Of a stretch of 32,909 nt of DNA, positions 31,291 through 32,909 are shown in pieces. Each line of letters begins with the position of its first letter. Within the stretch, counting starts at the first letter, position 1. The DNA comes from Bacteroidota bacterium (lineage in GTDB: Bacteria; Bacteroidota; Bacteroidia; Sphingobacteriales; Sphingobacteriaceae). The position numbers were made by a program, and so were the translations under genes. The notes beneath the pieces are model-generated. The model saw nothing but the letters and a program-made list of their open reading frames with translations. It searched no databases and had not been told where the DNA came from. The stretch spans positions 1-32,909 of the forward strand of contig JABDAU010000004.1 of the NCBI GenBank assembly GCA_013289045.1. The letters run 5' to 3'.

Positions 31291-31343
31291 GTCTCGTCCT
31301 GAAATAGGTTTACACATTAAGTAAACCTATTTCAGGACGAGAC
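31291..31343. repeat. Perfect 53-base palindromic hairpin
   Basis: Arms of 23 bases (31291-31313 and 31321-31343) are exact complements, beginning GTCTCGTCCTGAAATAGG, around the 7-base loop ACATTAA. No T-run follows. It lies in the gap between converging genes. Two IS terminal repeats joined head to head, or a minimal mobile palindrome, would look like this. A bidirectional terminator is the alternative. Confidence 0.85.
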
Positions 31344-31424
31344 ATTGTGAACGCTCCATTCTTTGGAAACGCTGTCGAAAATGTTAATACATTATTCCTG
31401 AAAATGACAAAAATTCTTTACTTG

Positions 31425-32855
31425 CTATTCACTCCTCAAACTTTTTACAGGATTAGTGAGTGCGGCCCTGACAGCCTTGTACCCTACTGCTAACCATGCT
31501 ATCGCTAAAGATAAAATGATCGACAAACAAAATATTCCGGGCCCTATCGTAATTCTGTAAGTGAACCCTTCTAACCATCCATGCATAAAATAAAAGCCAA
31601 TTGGGGCTGATATGGCAAACGCGATGACAATGAGGATGGTAAATTCTTTTGAAAATAAATAGACGATTTGCCCTACGGAAGCGCCTAATGTCTTACGAAT
31701 GCCGACTTCTTTAATACGCTGTACCGCCATAAACGATACCAGGCCATATAAGCCCAGGCTGGAAATAAACAGCGCGATCCCTGCAAATATTTTATATAGC
31801 GAGGACAATTCGTTTTCACTTTTATAAAAATCAGCGATGGTTTTGTCCAGGAACTGGTACTCATATACGCCTTCCGGGAAGGTCTTGTTCCAAAGGGTTT
31901 CAACCGTTGTCAGTGTCTGGTGCGCGTTCCTGGGCTCGATCTTGATATTCAATTTTGCGTAAAATTGCTTCCAGGGCGCCATTAGTACCGGCGGGATAGC
32001 GTCTTTGAGCGAACCCGCGTTAAAGTCTTTGACCACACCGGTGATCTGCGCGTTCAAACTCTTGTTCTTCCATAACATAATGTATTTGCCAATGGCTTGC
32101 TTTGGGTCGGTGATACCGAGTTTATGGATCAGCGTCTCGTTAACAACATACCCTGAGATCGTATCGGTGCCCTTGTAGGGCCCGCCGGCTACAAAATGGA
32201 TATCATACAGCTTGAAATATTCAGGGTCGGCCCATTTCAGGCTCGCACCAAAGTCAACCGGCTTGGTTGAATTATTGAATTCAAAGTCACTGTGCCAGCC
32301 GCTTTCATCCGCCGGGCCATACAGGCTAATGCTCACACCCTTGATCCCCGCTTGTTGTAAAAGCTGATCTTTCAGGGCATTGATCCGTGTCCTGCTGCTG
32401 CTGTCGCCGGGAAATGGAACAGTAATAACCGCGTCCTTATTGAACCCCAGCGATTTGTTTTTAAAATAATTCATCTGGGAAATAAGCACCAAAGTACCGA
32501 TGACCAGGAACTGAGCGATGCAGAACTGGGCCACTACCAACACCCGGCGCAGGGATATCCCGCTGGAACGGCCTGCTTTGATCTTATTTTTTAAGGCCTC
32601 AATAGGGTTAAAGCCCGACAGCACCAGCGCCGGGTAGAAACCGGCCAGCAGCGTAACACCAACCACCACGCCGGTTAAAAACAATAACACCATGGGGCCA
32701 AACAGCAAATGCCTGCTTAGCTTTAACTCGAGCAGGCCATTAAGCATCGGTAAAACCAACACGGCGATAACGAAAGCGATGGCTACAGCAAATAAAGTAA
32801 TGATGAACGTTTCGCTGATAAATTGCAATACCAGCTGGTATGAACGAAAAGCAGT
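31425..32855 (-). pseudogene. MacB/FtsX-type ABC transporter permease lacking its N-terminal half
   Basis: About 477 residues corresponding to the second half of a Bacteroidota MacB-like permease of about 780-800. The order is: an FtsX helix block with QFISETFIITLFAVAIAFVI and GFYPALVLSGFNPIEALK, a periplasmic MacB domain (about 110-330) and a final FtsX block with VGIRKTLGASVGQIVYLFSK, ending NPVKSLRSE. There is no ATG at the beginning; the frame opens after an in-frame TGA (32856-32858). Residues just before, such as AFRSYQLV, fit the family. Upstream of the TGA the remaining 50 bases fit it only poorly and in other frames. The gene therefore appears truncated or frameshifted near the window edge. 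Such permeases export or sense peptides and lipoproteins with a separate ATPase. Confidence 0.75.
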
Positions 32856-32909
32856 TCAACACCCAATTGGCCGCATTTGCAAATAAACACATTCCGCCAC
32901 CCTACAATA

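Noticed and set aside
1..32909. CRISPR array, integrase, att sites, phage genes or tRNA
   Set aside because: Looked for regularly spaced repeats, recombinase motifs and tRNA cloverleafs; none were seen.

Overview
The window looks like chromosomal DNA of a Bacteroidota member, most likely family Sphingobacteriaceae (Mucilaginibacter/Pedobacter type). The genus is an inference from gene content. The supporting observations are repeated TAnnTTTG -7 promoter boxes, short leaders that mostly lack Shine-Dalgarno sequences, lineage-typical gene pairs (M23 peptidase with bactofilin, Gfo/Idh/MocA with DUF1080, DUF2975 with a small XRE regulator), and many intergenic inverted-repeat elements. No rRNA, tRNA, CRISPR array or intact transposase was seen.

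Layout. 1-3.7 kb: DHA2-type drug exporter and MarR regulator, then a 43-aa membrane protein overlapping a tandem-domain universal stress protein, and a dienelactone hydrolase relic without its catalytic residues. 3.7-5.3 kb: a gene-free 415-bp stretch, a RibD-C/DHFR-like reductase and a convergent rifamycin ADP-ribosyltransferase (arr). 5.4-7.4 kb: M23 peptidase/bactofilin operon, bacilliredoxin and a strong terminator. 7.4-7.9 kb: a broken reading frame faintly resembling an ABC ATPase. 8-10.2 kb: glycoside-processing pair. 10.3-13.4 kb: M1 aminopeptidase and a small exported protein. 13.4-17.5 kb: diadenylate cyclase, truncated haemoglobin, an exported unknown, TerC and a polyprenyl synthase. 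17.7-21.7 kb: Arg-rich exported protein, a DNase II-like protein without signal peptide, an ABC exporter and pterin dehydratase. 21.7-25.5 kb: DUF2975/XRE pair and a cobalamin riboswitch before metE. 25.5-28.6 kb: CWC protein overlapping a thioesterase, a frameshifted AraC regulator, a short-chain dehydrogenase and a small CxxC membrane protein. 28.9-32.9 kb: ahcY, an exported unknown, and a MacB-type permease lacking its N-terminal half.

How genes work together. metE and ahcY both serve the methionine/S-adenosyl cycle, and metE lies under a B12 riboswitch. The exporter/MarR pair and arr are drug-response functions. The M23 peptidase and bactofilin probably shape the cell wall, and CdaA makes c-di-AMP. 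The less ordinary items are the leaderless DNase II homologue, the 43-aa protein coupled to the stress protein, four damaged reading frames within 33 kb, and at least six different palindromic or inverted-repeat elements, including a perfect 53-base hairpin.
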